Origin: Atopobiaceae bacterium | GTDB lineage: Bacteria > Actinomycetota > Coriobacteriia > Coriobacteriales > Atopobiaceae | DNA: 64,000 nt | Reading direction: 5' to 3' | NCBI GenBank assembly: GCA_902834555.1 | Contig: CADFJN010000004.1 | Location: forward strand, 84,244 to 148,243 | Shown here: one piece after another, positions 6,859 through 14,952 of the stretch | Layout: each line of letters starts with the position of its first letter | Numbering within the stretch: the first letter of the stretch is position 1 | Translations under genes and position numbers: made by a program | Notes under the pieces: model-generated | What the model saw: the letters and a program-made list of their open reading frames with translations, nothing else | The model's database searches: none | Told to the model about the DNA's origin: nothing

Positions 6859-9851
6859 GCGCGGTCTCCCTTCTTGCCGTGCTTGTGCTTGCGGTCCTTG
6901 TCCTCACGCTTGCGGTCCTTGTCGCGGTCCTTCTTCTTGTCCTTCTTGCGCTTCTTGCTCTTGTCGGCCTTGTGCTTGTCGTGCTTCTTGTGGCCGTGGT
7001 GGTCCTTCTTGGCTTTGGGCTTCTCTTGCACGGTAACGTCGGCGGGGGAGTCCTCCGCCGAGACGGGCTCTGCCTCCTCGGCTGCGGGCGCCGTCACAAT
7101 GCCGCCGCGCACGATGGTGGGCACCTCGACCTCGGGCTCGGCGTCGTGTTCGTTGATGAGACGCCTCAGCACGAGCGTCGTCTGGGTACCCGTTGCGCCA
7201 CTGGCCTCAGTGGTGCTGGCGCCAGGCTTGGCGTCCGGCGCAATCTTCGCCTGCGCCTCTGCGACCACGTTGCTCACGCGCTGACGCAGCCGCTCGATGG
7301 ACGAGGAGAAGTACTCGCGGTCCAGCTGGTCGCCCAGGAGCTCGTACATCTCGTCCTTGGAGAGGTCAACCATGGCGGTCTTGCGGTTGAGCGACTCGTG
7401 GAAGTACTCGATGATGATGAGCGCCGTGCACAGTAGCACCAGGCAGACAATCCACACGATGAACCACGGCAGCTTGTTGCTTACGGAGAACATGACCACC
7501 GAGAGGCCCAGGGGCAAGGCCAGCAGCAGCACAAAGCCCACGCGGATCAGACGCGGGTAGGCGGCGTTGAACCGTGCGGCCCGGTGCAGGATCTGCGCGC
7601 GGTACTCGTCGTTGTGCATGAGCGCCTTGATGAGCGAGGAGAGTCGGTAGTGCTCGACCTCGATGCCGTCGCGCTCGCAGATCATGAGGTCCGTCTCGGC
7701 GAGCTTCTTGTCGAAGAGCGAGTTGATGTTCAGGAGGTGGCGGCGCCAGCCCACGCCAATGAGCAGTGCCGGAATCACAAAGAGCAGCAGCATGAAGATG
7801 TTCTGGCCAAAGTAGTTGCCGTAGTAGCCGGCGATGGTCTCGCGCATGGCGCGGATGCCGTAGGTGAACGGAAGCCACGGGTTGAGGGCACGGAAGAAGC
7901 CCGGCATCATCTCGATGGGGTAGGTGCCCGAGGAGCCCGGGATCTGCAGGATTACGAGAAGGACGCAGAGCGCCTTGCCAATGTGCTTGAACGCCACGGC
8001 AAAGGCAAAGATGATGTTCACGTAGACGAAGGACTCGACCATGCCTGCGAGGATGAACGCCTTGGGGTCAAGACACTGGATGCCAATCACGAGGTCGCCC
8101 ACCGTGCAGATGACGCCCTGGAAAACGCCCAAGAGCAGGAAGAGCAGCAGGCGGCCAAAGTAGCCCTGCCAGGGGGCAAAGCCGCCCTCGATGCCCTCGT
8201 CGTCCACCTCTGCCTTGTAGATGGCGATGAGGACAAAGCCGCCCACCCACAGGGCGAGGTTTGTGTAGAAGGGCGCCACGCCCGAGCCGTAGTTGGCAAC
8301 CGGGAAGACGGCCTCCTCGTCCAGCTCGACGGGGGAGGACATGAACGACGCGATGCCGTTTGCGTCCAGGCCGAGAAGCTTGTTCACACGATCCATGGCC
8401 TCCGAGCTCTGGATTGCCGAGAGGTCCGTGGCCACGTTGTCGAGGGTTGAGGACATCTCGTCCAGCGAGTCGGTGGTGACCGAGAGCGCGGTCGAGGTCT
8501 GCTCGAGCGTGTCGTCGAGCTGCTCGAGCACGGCCTTTGTCTGCGCGATGGTGGGGGAGAGCCCGCCGAGGGACCCCGAGAGGCTCTGCGCGGCGCCCGA
8601 GAAGTTGTCGAGCGCGCCATAGAGCTCGGGCAGCGTGTTCTGGTTGAACGAGGAGTTCACGCCCGAGAGAGACGTGGTGCCGGTCTGAATGGCGTCGTTC
8701 ACTGACGAGGAGAGCCCCGCTACGGCATCGTTAGTGGCGCCGATGTCACTCGTCGCGCGTGAGAGGTCGTCGACCGTCGCCTGCTCCTTGTCCACCTGCG
8801 TGCTTATCCTGGCAACGGCAGCGTCAAAGGTGGGGCGCGCGGACTCGGGGATAGAAGACGAGAGACTCTGGAGCTCTTGCACCAGCTGTCGGTTCTGGTT
8901 CACGAGCGTCTGGGCGGTTGCCAACGCGCCCTCGGCCGTTCCCTGCGCCTGGCCAATCTTGCCCGAGATGCGCCCTATCGCTTGGTTGGTTGTGCCCGAG
9001 ATGGACGAGAGGCGCGTGGACCCATCGGTCACCGCGCCGGCAACAGAGGTCGCCAGCGATGTCGCGTCATCGCGCGAGGTAAAGAGGACGCCCGTCGCGT
9101 CTGCGAGGCTCCCGCTCGCCTTGGTCGATATGCGGTTAAGCTCGTCGAGGGTCGACTCGGCGTCCTCGATGGTCTGGCGGGCTGCAGCCACAGTGCCCTG
9201 GGCGTCCGACATGCTCGTTGAGAGGTCGTCCACCGTTCCCTTCACGCCCCGCACGCGGCCCACGATGCTCGTGGTGGCATTGTCGGCGTCGCCCTTCGCG
9301 GAGATGATAACGTCCTGCAGCTTGCCCACTACCACGTTCGATACGGTCGAGACGAAGGTCTCGTTGATTTGCGTCTCGACGGTGGAGGCGCCAGTGTCGG
9401 TGACCTTTGGCGCGATGGGGTTGACCTTCTCGTTTACATAGTAGGTGAGGTCAGGGGAGACCAGGTCGCCGGTAAGGACCGAGGTAAGGTCGCGCGTGAA
9501 GTCGGCGGGAATCACGATGGCCGCATACGAGCGGCCCGAGCGAACCTCCTCGAGTGCGGTCTCTTCGTCGAGAAAGACCCACTTGAGCTGGGTGTTCTTT
9601 CCCAGCTCCTCAACAACCATGTCACCGGCGTTGATATAGCCCAGGTCTCCGCCGGCATCTGCCCCCTCGTCGAGGTTCACCACGGCAACGCGTACGTCCT
9701 GGGTGCTCTCGTAGGGATCCCAGTTGGCCAGGATGTTAAACCAGGCGTAGAGCGACGGGATAACGCAGACGCCCAGCGTGACAATGACTGCCACGGGGTT
9801 GCGCAGTATCCTCTTGAGGTCGCGCCAGAAGATTCGAAATACTTTGCCCAT
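6855..9851 (-). CDS. YhgE/Pip family membrane protein with lysine-rich tail (998 aa)
   Basis: This is a paralogue of the gene below it. It has an N-terminal membrane anchor with VCVIPSLYAWFNILANWDPY, a long coiled-coil-prone ectodomain (about residues 170-500) and a C-terminal permease-like core (about 515-730). Unlike the shorter partner it continues with a cytoplasmic segment, two more membrane spans near 790-840, and an extremely basic His/Lys/Asp/Arg tail over roughly the last 60 residues. The function is unknown. Two different YhgE proteins in one unit suggest a hetero-oligomer. The gene starts at ATG 9851, downstream of a divergent promoter region shared with the TetR gene. Confidence 0.85.
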   Translation of the reverse strand: MGKVFRIFWRDLKRILRNPVAVIVTLGVCVIPSLYAWFNILANWDPYESTQDVRVAVVNLDEGADAGGDLGYINAGDMVVEELGKNTQLKWVFLDEETALEEVRSGRSYAAIVIPADFTRDLTSVLTGDLVSPDLTYYVNEKVNPIAPKVTDTGASTVETQINETFVSTVSNVVVGKLQDVIISAKGDADNATTSIVGRVRGVKGTVDDLSTSMSDAQGTVAAARQTIEDAESTLDELNRISTKASGSLADATGVLFTSRDDATSLATSVAGAVTDGSTRLSSISGTTNQAIGRISGKIGQAQGTAEGALATAQTLVNQNRQLVQELQSLSSSIPESARPTFDAAVARISTQVDKEQATVDDLSRATSDIGATNDAVAGLSSSVNDAIQTGTTSLSGVNSSFNQNTLPELYGALDNFSGAAQSLSGSLGGLSPTIAQTKAVLEQLDDTLEQTSTALSVTTDSLDEMSSTLDNVATDLSAIQSSEAMDRVNKLLGLDANGIASFMSSPVELDEEAVFPVANYGSGVAPFYTNLALWVGGFVLIAIYKAEVDDEGIEGGFAPWQGYFGRLLLFLLLGVFQGVICTVGDLVIGIQCLDPKAFILAGMVESFVYVNIIFAFAVAFKHIGKALCVLLVILQIPGSSGTYPIEMMPGFFRALNPWLPFTYGIRAMRETIAGYYGNYFGQNIFMLLLFVIPALLIGVGWRRHLLNINSLFDKKLAETDLMICERDGIEVEHYRLSSLIKALMHNDEYRAQILHRAARFNAAYPRLIRVGFVLLLALPLGLSVVMFSVSNKLPWFIVWIVCLVLLCTALIIIEYFHESLNRKTAMVDLSKDEMYELLGDQLDREYFSSSIERLRQRVSNVVAEAQAKIAPDAKPGASTTEASGATGTQTTLVLRRLINEHDAEPEVEVPTIVRGGIVTAPAAEEAEPVSAEDSPADVTVQEKPKAKKDHHGHKKHDKHKADKSKKRKKDKKKDRDKDRKREDKDRKHKHGKKGDRA

Positions 9852-9902
9852 GCTCCTCCGCCGTGGGTTGTGGCTTCTCGATGGCGGGGCTCGAGGTCCC
9901 GC

Positions 9903-9930
9903 ATACTACAAAGAGTGCATTCAGCTTCAA
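9903..9930 (-). promoter_or_regulatory. Predicted promoter of the yhgE pair
   Basis: On the minus strand TTGAAG (9930-9925) and TAGTAT (9908-9903) are spaced by 16 bases. The start would fall about 45 bases before the ATG at 9851. Confidence 0.45.
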
Positions 9931-9986
9931 TCATATCTTTCTACACCTGTTGGTATCCCACGGGACTGGATTTTTAGACGTCGCAG

Positions 9987-10006
9987 GCAGTTTTTTTGAA
10001 AACTGC
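9987..10006. promoter_or_regulatory. Inverted repeat in the yhgE/tetR divergent region, candidate operator
   Basis: GCAGTTTT and AAAACTGC are perfect 8-base arms around TTTG. They lie between the two divergent promoters, where an autoregulating TetR protein would be expected to bind. The assignment rests on position only. Confidence 0.4.
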
Positions 10007-10025
10007 TCAAAAATCTGAGCCCAGA

Positions 10026-10034
10026 TGGTAGAAT
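10026..10034 (+). promoter_or_regulatory. Predicted extended -10 promoter of the TetR gene
   Basis: TG-G-TAGAAT at 10026-10034 is an extended -10 element about 50 bases upstream of the ATG. No good -35 box is seen, which is common for extended -10 promoters. Confidence 0.4.
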
Positions 10035-10082
10035 CTCGTCGTAATACATGAGTCCTGAGGCGCGAAGTGGGGCGCAAACTGC

Positions 10083-10892
10083 ATGAGTCTGCTTGACGAG
10101 AAAATGACGTCCGAGCTGGCCAATAGCCTGAAGAAAGCGAGCGGCGCGGCACGTACGTCGCTCGAGGAGACGGTAACCCGGCAGACCACAAGGCTGCGCA
10201 GTAGCACCAAGACACGCAAGAGCGCCGCGACGCGCGAGCGCATCATGGCGGCCGCAACGTCGCTCATGGTCGAGCGCGGCAACACAGACTTCCAGATGAG
10301 CGAGGTCTCCTCTCGCTGCAAGATGTCCAAGGGCGCCCTCTACTACTACTTCGCTGACAAGGACGCGCTGGTTGAGGCAATCTTCGACCGCTCCATTGAC
10401 GAGCTTGTCGACTCTGTCGAGGGTGCCGTGGCCGGTGCCTCCTCCGCGCTCGAGGCGCTCGTGAGCCTCACGCGCGAGCTCACGTGCCGTATGAGCGTGG
10501 GAAGCCCGCTCGCGCTGGCCATGACCCGCGAGGTCATCGACGCCAACAACAACGTGCTTCCCTCCATGGAGACGCACTTCGCGCGCATCATCTCCATCAT
10601 CAGTGCGCAGCTCGACCGCGCCAAGGGCGAGGGAATGGTGCGCGAGGGCGTGAACAGCCGCTTGGGTGCCGTCACCATCTCTGGCGCGTTCATCTTTGCC
10701 GCCCTCGAGGTGGCAAGTCTTGGCAACGACGCGCCTACGGGCGACAGTCTCGCCCGCTCTCTCATCGACATCGCGCTTAATGGCATGGGCACCGAGGCTG
10801 CTCACACGGCGCTTGCCGTAGCTGGATGCGGTTCCTCTCTGTCTGCGTCAGGGGTTGAGAAGGCTGCACACCAGCTGTCCGAACAGGGGTGA
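10083..10892 (+). CDS. TetR-family transcriptional regulator
   Basis: The helix-turn-helix lies at about residues 48-105: ATRERIMAAATSLMVERG, then MSEVSSRCKMSKGALYYYF, the typical TetR recognition region (KGALYYYFADKDALVEAIF). The C-terminal ligand domain is unassigned. The roughly 45-residue basic N-terminal extension before the HTH is longer than usual, and the ATG at 10083 has no clear ribosome site, so the true start may be the ATG seven codons later. The gene is divergent from two yhgE genes and probably represses them and itself. metK follows on the same strand with a 140-bp gap and looks independent. Confidence 0.88.
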   Translation: MSLLDEKMTSELANSLKKASGAARTSLEETVTRQTTRLRSSTKTRKSAATRERIMAAATSLMVERGNTDFQMSEVSSRCKMSKGALYYYFADKDALVEAIFDRSIDELVDSVEGAVAGASSALEALVSLTRELTCRMSVGSPLALAMTREVIDANNNVLPSMETHFARIISIISAQLDRAKGEGMVREGVNSRLGAVTISGAFIFAALEVASLGNDAPTGDSLARSLIDIALNGMGTEAAHTALAVAGCGSSLSASGVEKAAHQLSEQG

Positions 10893-10922
10893 CGAGACGC
10901 AGCCAGCGCGTTACCCTTGTGC

Positions 10923-11016
10923 GGGCGATTTCCTCGCCCAGGCGATGAGCCGTTACACCTCTCAGTCATAGTCGAGCGCCGACGCGGCGGTCGCTGTTGG
11001 CACGGGCCCGCCCGTG
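10923..11016 (+). other. Structured leader of metK, unassigned
   Basis: The 140-bp gap before metK contains two clear hairpins. GGGCGA-TTTCC-TCGCCC is at 10923-10939. CACGGG-CCCG-CCCGTG is at 11001-11016 and ends four bases before the AAAGGA ribosome site. metK genes are often controlled by S-adenosylmethionine riboswitches, but I could not match this leader to the SAM-I, SAM-II or SAM-IV cores. Confidence 0.3.
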
Positions 11017-11032
11017 CGGAAAGGATATTGGA

Positions 11033-12286
11033 ATGGCCCACAAGAACTATTACTTCACCTCGGAGAGCGTCACCGAGGGCCACCCCGACAAGATGTGCGA
11101 CCAGATCTCCGACGCCATCGTCGATGCTATTCTCAGCAAGGAGGCCAAGCTCCAGGCTGCAGGCTACGTGGACGCCGACGGCAACCCTGCCAACGTCGAC
11201 AACGTGCGCTGCGCCGTCGAGACCTTCACCACCACCGGCACCGTCGTGGTCATGGGCGAGGTACGCACCGAGGCTTACGTCGACGTGCAGAAGATCGTGC
11301 GCGAGACCGTGCGCGGCATTGGCTACGACCGCGCCAAGTACGGCTTCGACTGCGACACCTGCGGCGTCATCAACATGATTCACGAGCAGAGCCCCGACAT
11401 CGCGCAGGGCGTCGACGGCACCTATGCCCGCGCCGAGGACACTGACCCGCTTGACAAGATCGGCGCCGGTGACCAGGGCATGATGTTTGGCTATGCCTCC
11501 GACGAGACCGACGTGCTCATGCCTATGCCCATCTACCTCGCGCAGCGCATGGCCGAGCGCCTGGCCGCCGTCCGCAAGTCCGGCGAGGTCGACTACCTGC
11601 GCCCCGATGGCAAGACCCAGGTAACCGTGCGCTACGAGGACGACAAGCCCGTCGAGGTCACGGCCATCGTGGTCTCTACGCAGCACGACGCCAAGGTCGA
11701 GCATGACCAGATCGAGCACGACATGGTCGAGCACGTGATTGCCCCCGTCCTGGACGAGGTTGGTATCAAGTGGCGTGACGCTGACATCTACGTGAACCCC
11801 ACCGGCCGCTTTGTGGTGGGTGGCCCCATGGGCGACACCGGCCTCACCGGCCGTAAGATCATCGTCGACACCTACGGCGGCATGGGCCGTCACGGTGGCG
11901 GCTGCTTCTCCGGCAAGGACTGCACCAAGGTCGACCGTTCGGCCGCCTACGCCGCTCGCTGGGTTGCCAAGAACGTGGTTGCCGCTGGGCTTGCCCACAA
12001 GTGCGAGGTCGAGCTGGCCTATGCCATCGGCGTCTCCCACCCGCTGTCCATCATGGTCGACACCTTTGGTACCGGCGCGTATGACGACGAGCTCATCGAG
12101 AAGGCCGTCGAGAAGGTCTTCGACCTGCGTCCTGGCGCCATCATCCGCGACCTCGACCTTCGTCGCCCGATCTTCCAGAAGACCGCTGCCTACGGTCACT
12201 TTGGCCGCAAGGACCCCGACTTCACCTGGGAGGCCACGAACCGCGTCGACGAGCTCAAGGCCGCCATCGCCGAGGTTGCCGAGTAG
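11033..12286 (+). CDS. metK: S-adenosylmethionine synthetase
   Basis: The enzyme makes S-adenosylmethionine from methionine and ATP. Signatures are SESVTEGHPDKMCDQISDAI near the N-terminus, the GAGDQGMMFGYA loop, and GGGCFSGKDCTKVDRSAAYA in the C-terminal domain. In most homologues that last motif reads GGGAFSGKDPTKVDRSAAY, so the two cysteines here are mildly unusual. The 417-residue length is a little above the usual 385-400. The start is the ATG at 11033 because AAAGGA lies seven bases upstream and the protein then begins MAHKNYYFTSESV; the frame itself opens earlier. A strong terminator follows. Confidence 0.97.
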   Translation: MAHKNYYFTSESVTEGHPDKMCDQISDAIVDAILSKEAKLQAAGYVDADGNPANVDNVRCAVETFTTTGTVVVMGEVRTEAYVDVQKIVRETVRGIGYDRAKYGFDCDTCGVINMIHEQSPDIAQGVDGTYARAEDTDPLDKIGAGDQGMMFGYASDETDVLMPMPIYLAQRMAERLAAVRKSGEVDYLRPDGKTQVTVRYEDDKPVEVTAIVVSTQHDAKVEHDQIEHDMVEHVIAPVLDEVGIKWRDADIYVNPTGRFVVGGPMGDTGLTGRKIIVDTYGGMGRHGGGCFSGKDCTKVDRSAAYAARWVAKNVVAAGLAHKCEVELAYAIGVSHPLSIMVDTFGTGAYDDELIEKAVEKVFDLRPGAIIRDLDLRRPIFQKTAAYGHFGRKDPDFTWEATNRVDELKAAIAEVAE

Positions 12287-12315
12287 TTTCTCTCGTCGCT
12301 TCTTCTCGCCCTACC

Positions 12316-12350
12316 AGCCCCTTCGGCCCCGAGCCGGAGGGGCTTCTCTT
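12316..12350 (+). terminator. Rho-independent terminator of metK
   Basis: AGCCCCTTCGGC pairs with GCCGGAGGGGCT (one G-T pair) around a short loop at 12328-12332, followed by TTCTCTT. It begins 29 bases after the metK stop. Confidence 0.8.
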
Positions 12351-12356
12351 GCCGTA

Positions 12357-12446
12357 ACCCCTCCCCCGTCGCCCCTTCCCCCGACTCCCCTGCTCCCCGT
12401 CGCCCCTGCTCCCCGACTCCCCCTGCTCCCCGACCCCCCTGCCCGC
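12357..12446 (-). repeat. G-rich degenerate tandem array (G on the minus strand), left flank
   Basis: The stretch is built from alternating CCCC tracts with short CGTCG, CTGCT and CGACT linkers. Read on the minus strand this gives many GGGG tracts 3-5 bases apart, a classical G-quadruplex pattern. It adjoins copy A of the 79-bp palindrome, and its reverse complement reappears next to copy B. The rest of the 12287-12592 gap holds the metK terminator, copy A and a G-rich strip before the next stop codon. Confidence 0.7.
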
Positions 12447-12447
12447 G

Positions 12448-12526
12448 TTCTTTATCGGTTTTTGAGAACTGGAGGTCACGTTTCCGCAGGTCGCGGGGAA
12501 CCCGATTCTCAAATACCGCTAAAGAA
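12448..12526 (-). repeat. 79-bp palindromic element, copy A
   Basis: The element is bounded by TTCTTT and AAAGAA and has imperfect terminal inverted repeats of about 23 bp (TTCTTTAGCGG-TATTTGAGAA type) around a core containing GACCTGCGGAAACG. The reverse complement of this copy differs from copy B by a single base. It sits downstream of metK, 66 bp from the end of the AbiEi-like gene. There is no coding capacity; size and shape suggest a MITE or REP-type element. Confidence 0.85.
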
Positions 12527-12592
12527 GGGGTGCGGGACGAGGGGGAGATGACTGTGGGTGGCGAGGGAAAGGGGTGCGGGGGCGAGGAGGTG

Positions 12593-13579
12593 CTAGGGTA
12601 GAGGGACCCAGCCTTGGAGCGGGTCCGTTCGGGGGATTTCGTAGCTGTCAAGAAGGCGCTCGAAGTAAGGCCTGTCGCCAACCTGAGCCGGCGTGAAGCG
12701 CACGACGCTCCGCCCGCCGATGGTGAGGCGGGATTCCCTCTGTCGCTCGCGGACAAACGCACCAATCGTGTCGCCGCCGGTCATGCTCTCGTCTGTGTAC
12801 TTGATGAGGCCGTCCATCTCGCCCAAGACTGTCTTGCCTTCGGGGAGTGCCCAGGAAAAGTCCGCGCGGAACGTCATGCCAGAGACTGGGTCGAAATAGG
12901 GGGTCTGTAGTTCGGGAACAACAAACCCCAGGTCGATCATTGCGGCCCGTGCGATTGATTCTCCCCAGCTCTCCGCTCGTCCGTCCGCGTGGCTTGCGAC
13001 GATTCGCGCGTTCCTAATGCCCCGCGTTCCTTTCCGTGGTTGCGATACCATCGCCTGCAACTGGCCAGATGACTTGCCGGTTGCCCGGAGGTAGGAGTCC
13101 GCCACGGCGAGTGCCTCGGGAAACTCCAGCTGGCGCATGCAGTCAATGACTGTTCGGTCCAGGGTTGTCGCGTGCATGCCGCCAACCAACATTACCTTGC
13201 ATGGCGAGACGACCGTTCGCCTGGAGCGCGCGTTTGACTCGCAGGTTCCGGCACCGAGTTTCGCAATCTTGAGTGGCCACGTTGCCTTTGGTGGAATAGC
13301 AAGTCCGTGGGCGACGGCCGCAGAAGCGCCGACAAAGACCCAGTCCGGATGGATGCGCGCAACCGTGCGCATGATGCGACGCACTCGTTGGCTTGGATAT
13401 AGTGCATTCCACATGTCAGCACGCGCATAGATTCCTGGGTAGGGAGACACAAGCTCCCCCGTACGCTCGAGGTAGCGAAAACGGCTGCGCTCCGTCTCGT
13501 TGGTTGGGACGGCGCAGCGAGAGCTACTCTCGGCATCTGCCAAGAGCTTATCGCAGGCGGTTCTGGTCGACAAACTCAT
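12593..13579 (-). CDS. AbiEi-antitoxin-like winged-helix protein with DUF559/PD-(D/E)XK-like C-terminus
   Basis: The N-terminal part resembles the AbiEi antitoxin fold: a short winged helix ending GELVSPYPGIYARADMW, then FVGASAAVAHGLAIP. The C-terminal 130 residues have the spacing of a DUF559/Vsr-like nuclease: GESIARAAM, FRADFSW, GEMDGLIKY, with Asp, Glu and Lys as possible catalytic residues. Nuclease activity is inferred only. No AbiEii-type nucleotidyltransferase toxin lies next to it, so it is not a standard toxin-antitoxin pair. I chose the ATG at 13579 (GGAG five bases upstream) over the TTG at 13597. The gene is alone between inverted copies of the 79-bp element and its G-rich flanks, which suggests a mobile or recently rearranged cassette. 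Confidence 0.65.
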   Translation of the reverse strand: MSLSTRTACDKLLADAESSSRCAVPTNETERSRFRYLERTGELVSPYPGIYARADMWNALYPSQRVRRIMRTVARIHPDWVFVGASAAVAHGLAIPPKATWPLKIAKLGAGTCESNARSRRTVVSPCKVMLVGGMHATTLDRTVIDCMRQLEFPEALAVADSYLRATGKSSGQLQAMVSQPRKGTRGIRNARIVASHADGRAESWGESIARAAMIDLGFVVPELQTPYFDPVSGMTFRADFSWALPEGKTVLGEMDGLIKYTDESMTGGDTIGAFVRERQRESRLTIGGRSVVRFTPAQVGDRPYFERLLDSYEIPRTDPLQGWVPLP

Positions 13580-13767
13580 AGGCGCTCCGACAGTCAAGCG
13601 TGTTCAGTCGGATGAGCATAGCCTATGTTTTGCCTGTTCAGAGCCTAAATTTCCGTCAGAAATGTGACAGGTTTCAGGAAGAAAGCCGAGAAGTGACACC
13701 CGCTGTTATTCCGATCCCTCCCCCTTGTCTCCCCCTCGTCTCCCTCGTCTCCCTCGTCCCCCACCCC

Positions 13768-13846
13768 TTCTTTAGCGGTATTTGAGAATCGGGTTCCCCG
13801 CGACCTGCGGAAACGTGACCCCCAGTTCTCAAAAACCGATAAAGAA
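13768..13846 (+). repeat. 79-bp palindromic element, copy B
   Basis: This copy has the same length and ends as copy A, in inverted orientation and identical to it except for one base. The two enclose the AbiEi-like gene. Between it and that gene's start (13580-13767) lies an AT-richer stretch that should hold the gene's promoter; I could not place one convincingly. Confidence 0.85.
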
Positions 13847-13905
13847 CGCGGGCAGGGGCGACGGGGAGCAGGGGCGACGGGGGAAGGGGCGACGGGGGGA
13901 GGAGG
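13847..13905 (+). repeat. G-rich degenerate tandem array, right flank
   Basis: Units of the type GGGGCGACGGGGAGCA repeat with variation, giving at least six GGGG tracts separated by 3-4 bases on the plus strand. It mirrors the array next to copy A, so the inverted repeat formed by element plus array is roughly 140 bp on each side of the AbiEi-like gene. Confidence 0.7.
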
Positions 13906-13917
13906 GGAGCCGATGGT

Positions 13918-14793
13918 CTAGCTGTGGCTCGACTCAACCAAGCGGAGAAGCGAGAAGAGCTCGCGGTTCACGTCGTCGGGAGCGCACTTGGGCAGCACGT
14001 GGTCGGCGCCGGGGACTACCACCTTGCGTGCGCCGGGGATTGCGTCGACAATCCGCTGCGTCTCGGCGGGAGAGATGCAGTCGAACTCGCCGGTCATGAT
14101 CGTAGTAGGGCAGCGTATCGCACCCAGCGACTCGGCGGGGATGTGCGGCTCGTCAAGCATGAGGCGCATGAGCTCGGCAGTTGTGCGAGCCTCGCTGGCG
14201 CTGGGTGTCACAATCGAGGGGTCCACGCCTTCGGGCTTCCCCTCCAGCCATGCAGCCCACGCGTCGCACTGCTCGGCCGTACCCTCCATGTCCCAATCGT
14301 CTTCCGCAAGGACGCCTTCGGGCGTGAGGTTTGCACCCATCGAGAGAACCGAGGCCACGCGCTCGGGGTGGCTGCGGGCAAGGAGTAACGCCTCTATTGC
14401 CCCGTCCGAGAAGCCCACAACGTGGGCGCACTGCACACCAAGGGCGTCGAGCACCTCGAGCGCGTCTGCGGCCATGAGCTCGTAGGTGAGCCGGGCGCGC
14501 CCGCGCGTGGAAGCGCCCTGGGCACGGGAGTCCACGCCTATCGCGCAGCGACCGTCGCCCACAAGCCCGTTGATTTGAACCCCAAAGATCCCGTGCTCCT
14601 CACCATTGCCATGTAGGAACAGCACGGGATACGTGCTCTCTTGCCGAGCCCCATCCGCGCCGTACACAAACGCCGCTATCTGTGCGCCATCGGCAGTCCG
14701 CACCCTGCGCGCAACGCTCGGCGCGACGGTGGGGCGCAGGTAGTAGCTGGGAAAATGCGGCTGTGGCGGTACGGGGGCAGTGACGCGCGGCAT
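13918..14793 (-). CDS. Alpha/beta hydrolase
   Basis: The chain has a standard alpha/beta-hydrolase layout. VLFLHGNGEE is the oxyanion-hole strand-loop, VVGFSDGAIEA is the nucleophile elbow with Ser in G-F-S-D-G, MTGEFDCI carries the acid Asp, and VPGADHVLP carries the catalytic His. The substrate cannot be told. The ATG at 14793 is chosen because GAGAGGA lies seven bases upstream; it gives a 291-residue protein starting MPRVTAPVPPQ. Upstream of that the frame continues open but has no ribosome site. It is a single gene, divergent from the DUF3825 gene. Confidence 0.85.
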   Translation of the reverse strand: MPRVTAPVPPQPHFPSYYLRPTVAPSVARRVRTADGAQIAAFVYGADGARQESTYPVLFLHGNGEEHGIFGVQINGLVGDGRCAIGVDSRAQGASTRGRARLTYELMAADALEVLDALGVQCAHVVGFSDGAIEALLLARSHPERVASVLSMGANLTPEGVLAEDDWDMEGTAEQCDAWAAWLEGKPEGVDPSIVTPSASEARTTAELMRLMLDEPHIPAESLGAIRCPTTIMTGEFDCISPAETQRIVDAIPGARKVVVPGADHVLPKCAPDDVNRELFSLLRLVESSHS

Positions 14794-14952
14794 GGGGTTC
14801 CTCTCGGTAGGTGTGTTTCGACACCCAAGCATACAGGCAATGCGGGCGGCGTTTGGCGAGACGCGCCGACCATTCTTACGCCACAATGGGCGCGTGACCG
14901 CGGTGCCAAAACTGCTATCGTGAGGGACGCCGTCCAACCAGAGGAGGAGCCC

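Noticed and set aside
10893..11032. SAM-I riboswitch before metK
   Set aside because: The conserved kink-turn and core sequences of SAM-I are not present.
10802..12199. 465-codon ORF on the minus strand opposite metK
   Set aside because: It is a reverse-strand shadow of metK with His/Val/Gly-rich, repetitive composition and no ribosome site; metK itself has full family motifs.
12287..13917. Insertion sequence carrying a transposase
   Set aside because: The only gene between the inverted elements has no transposase motifs.
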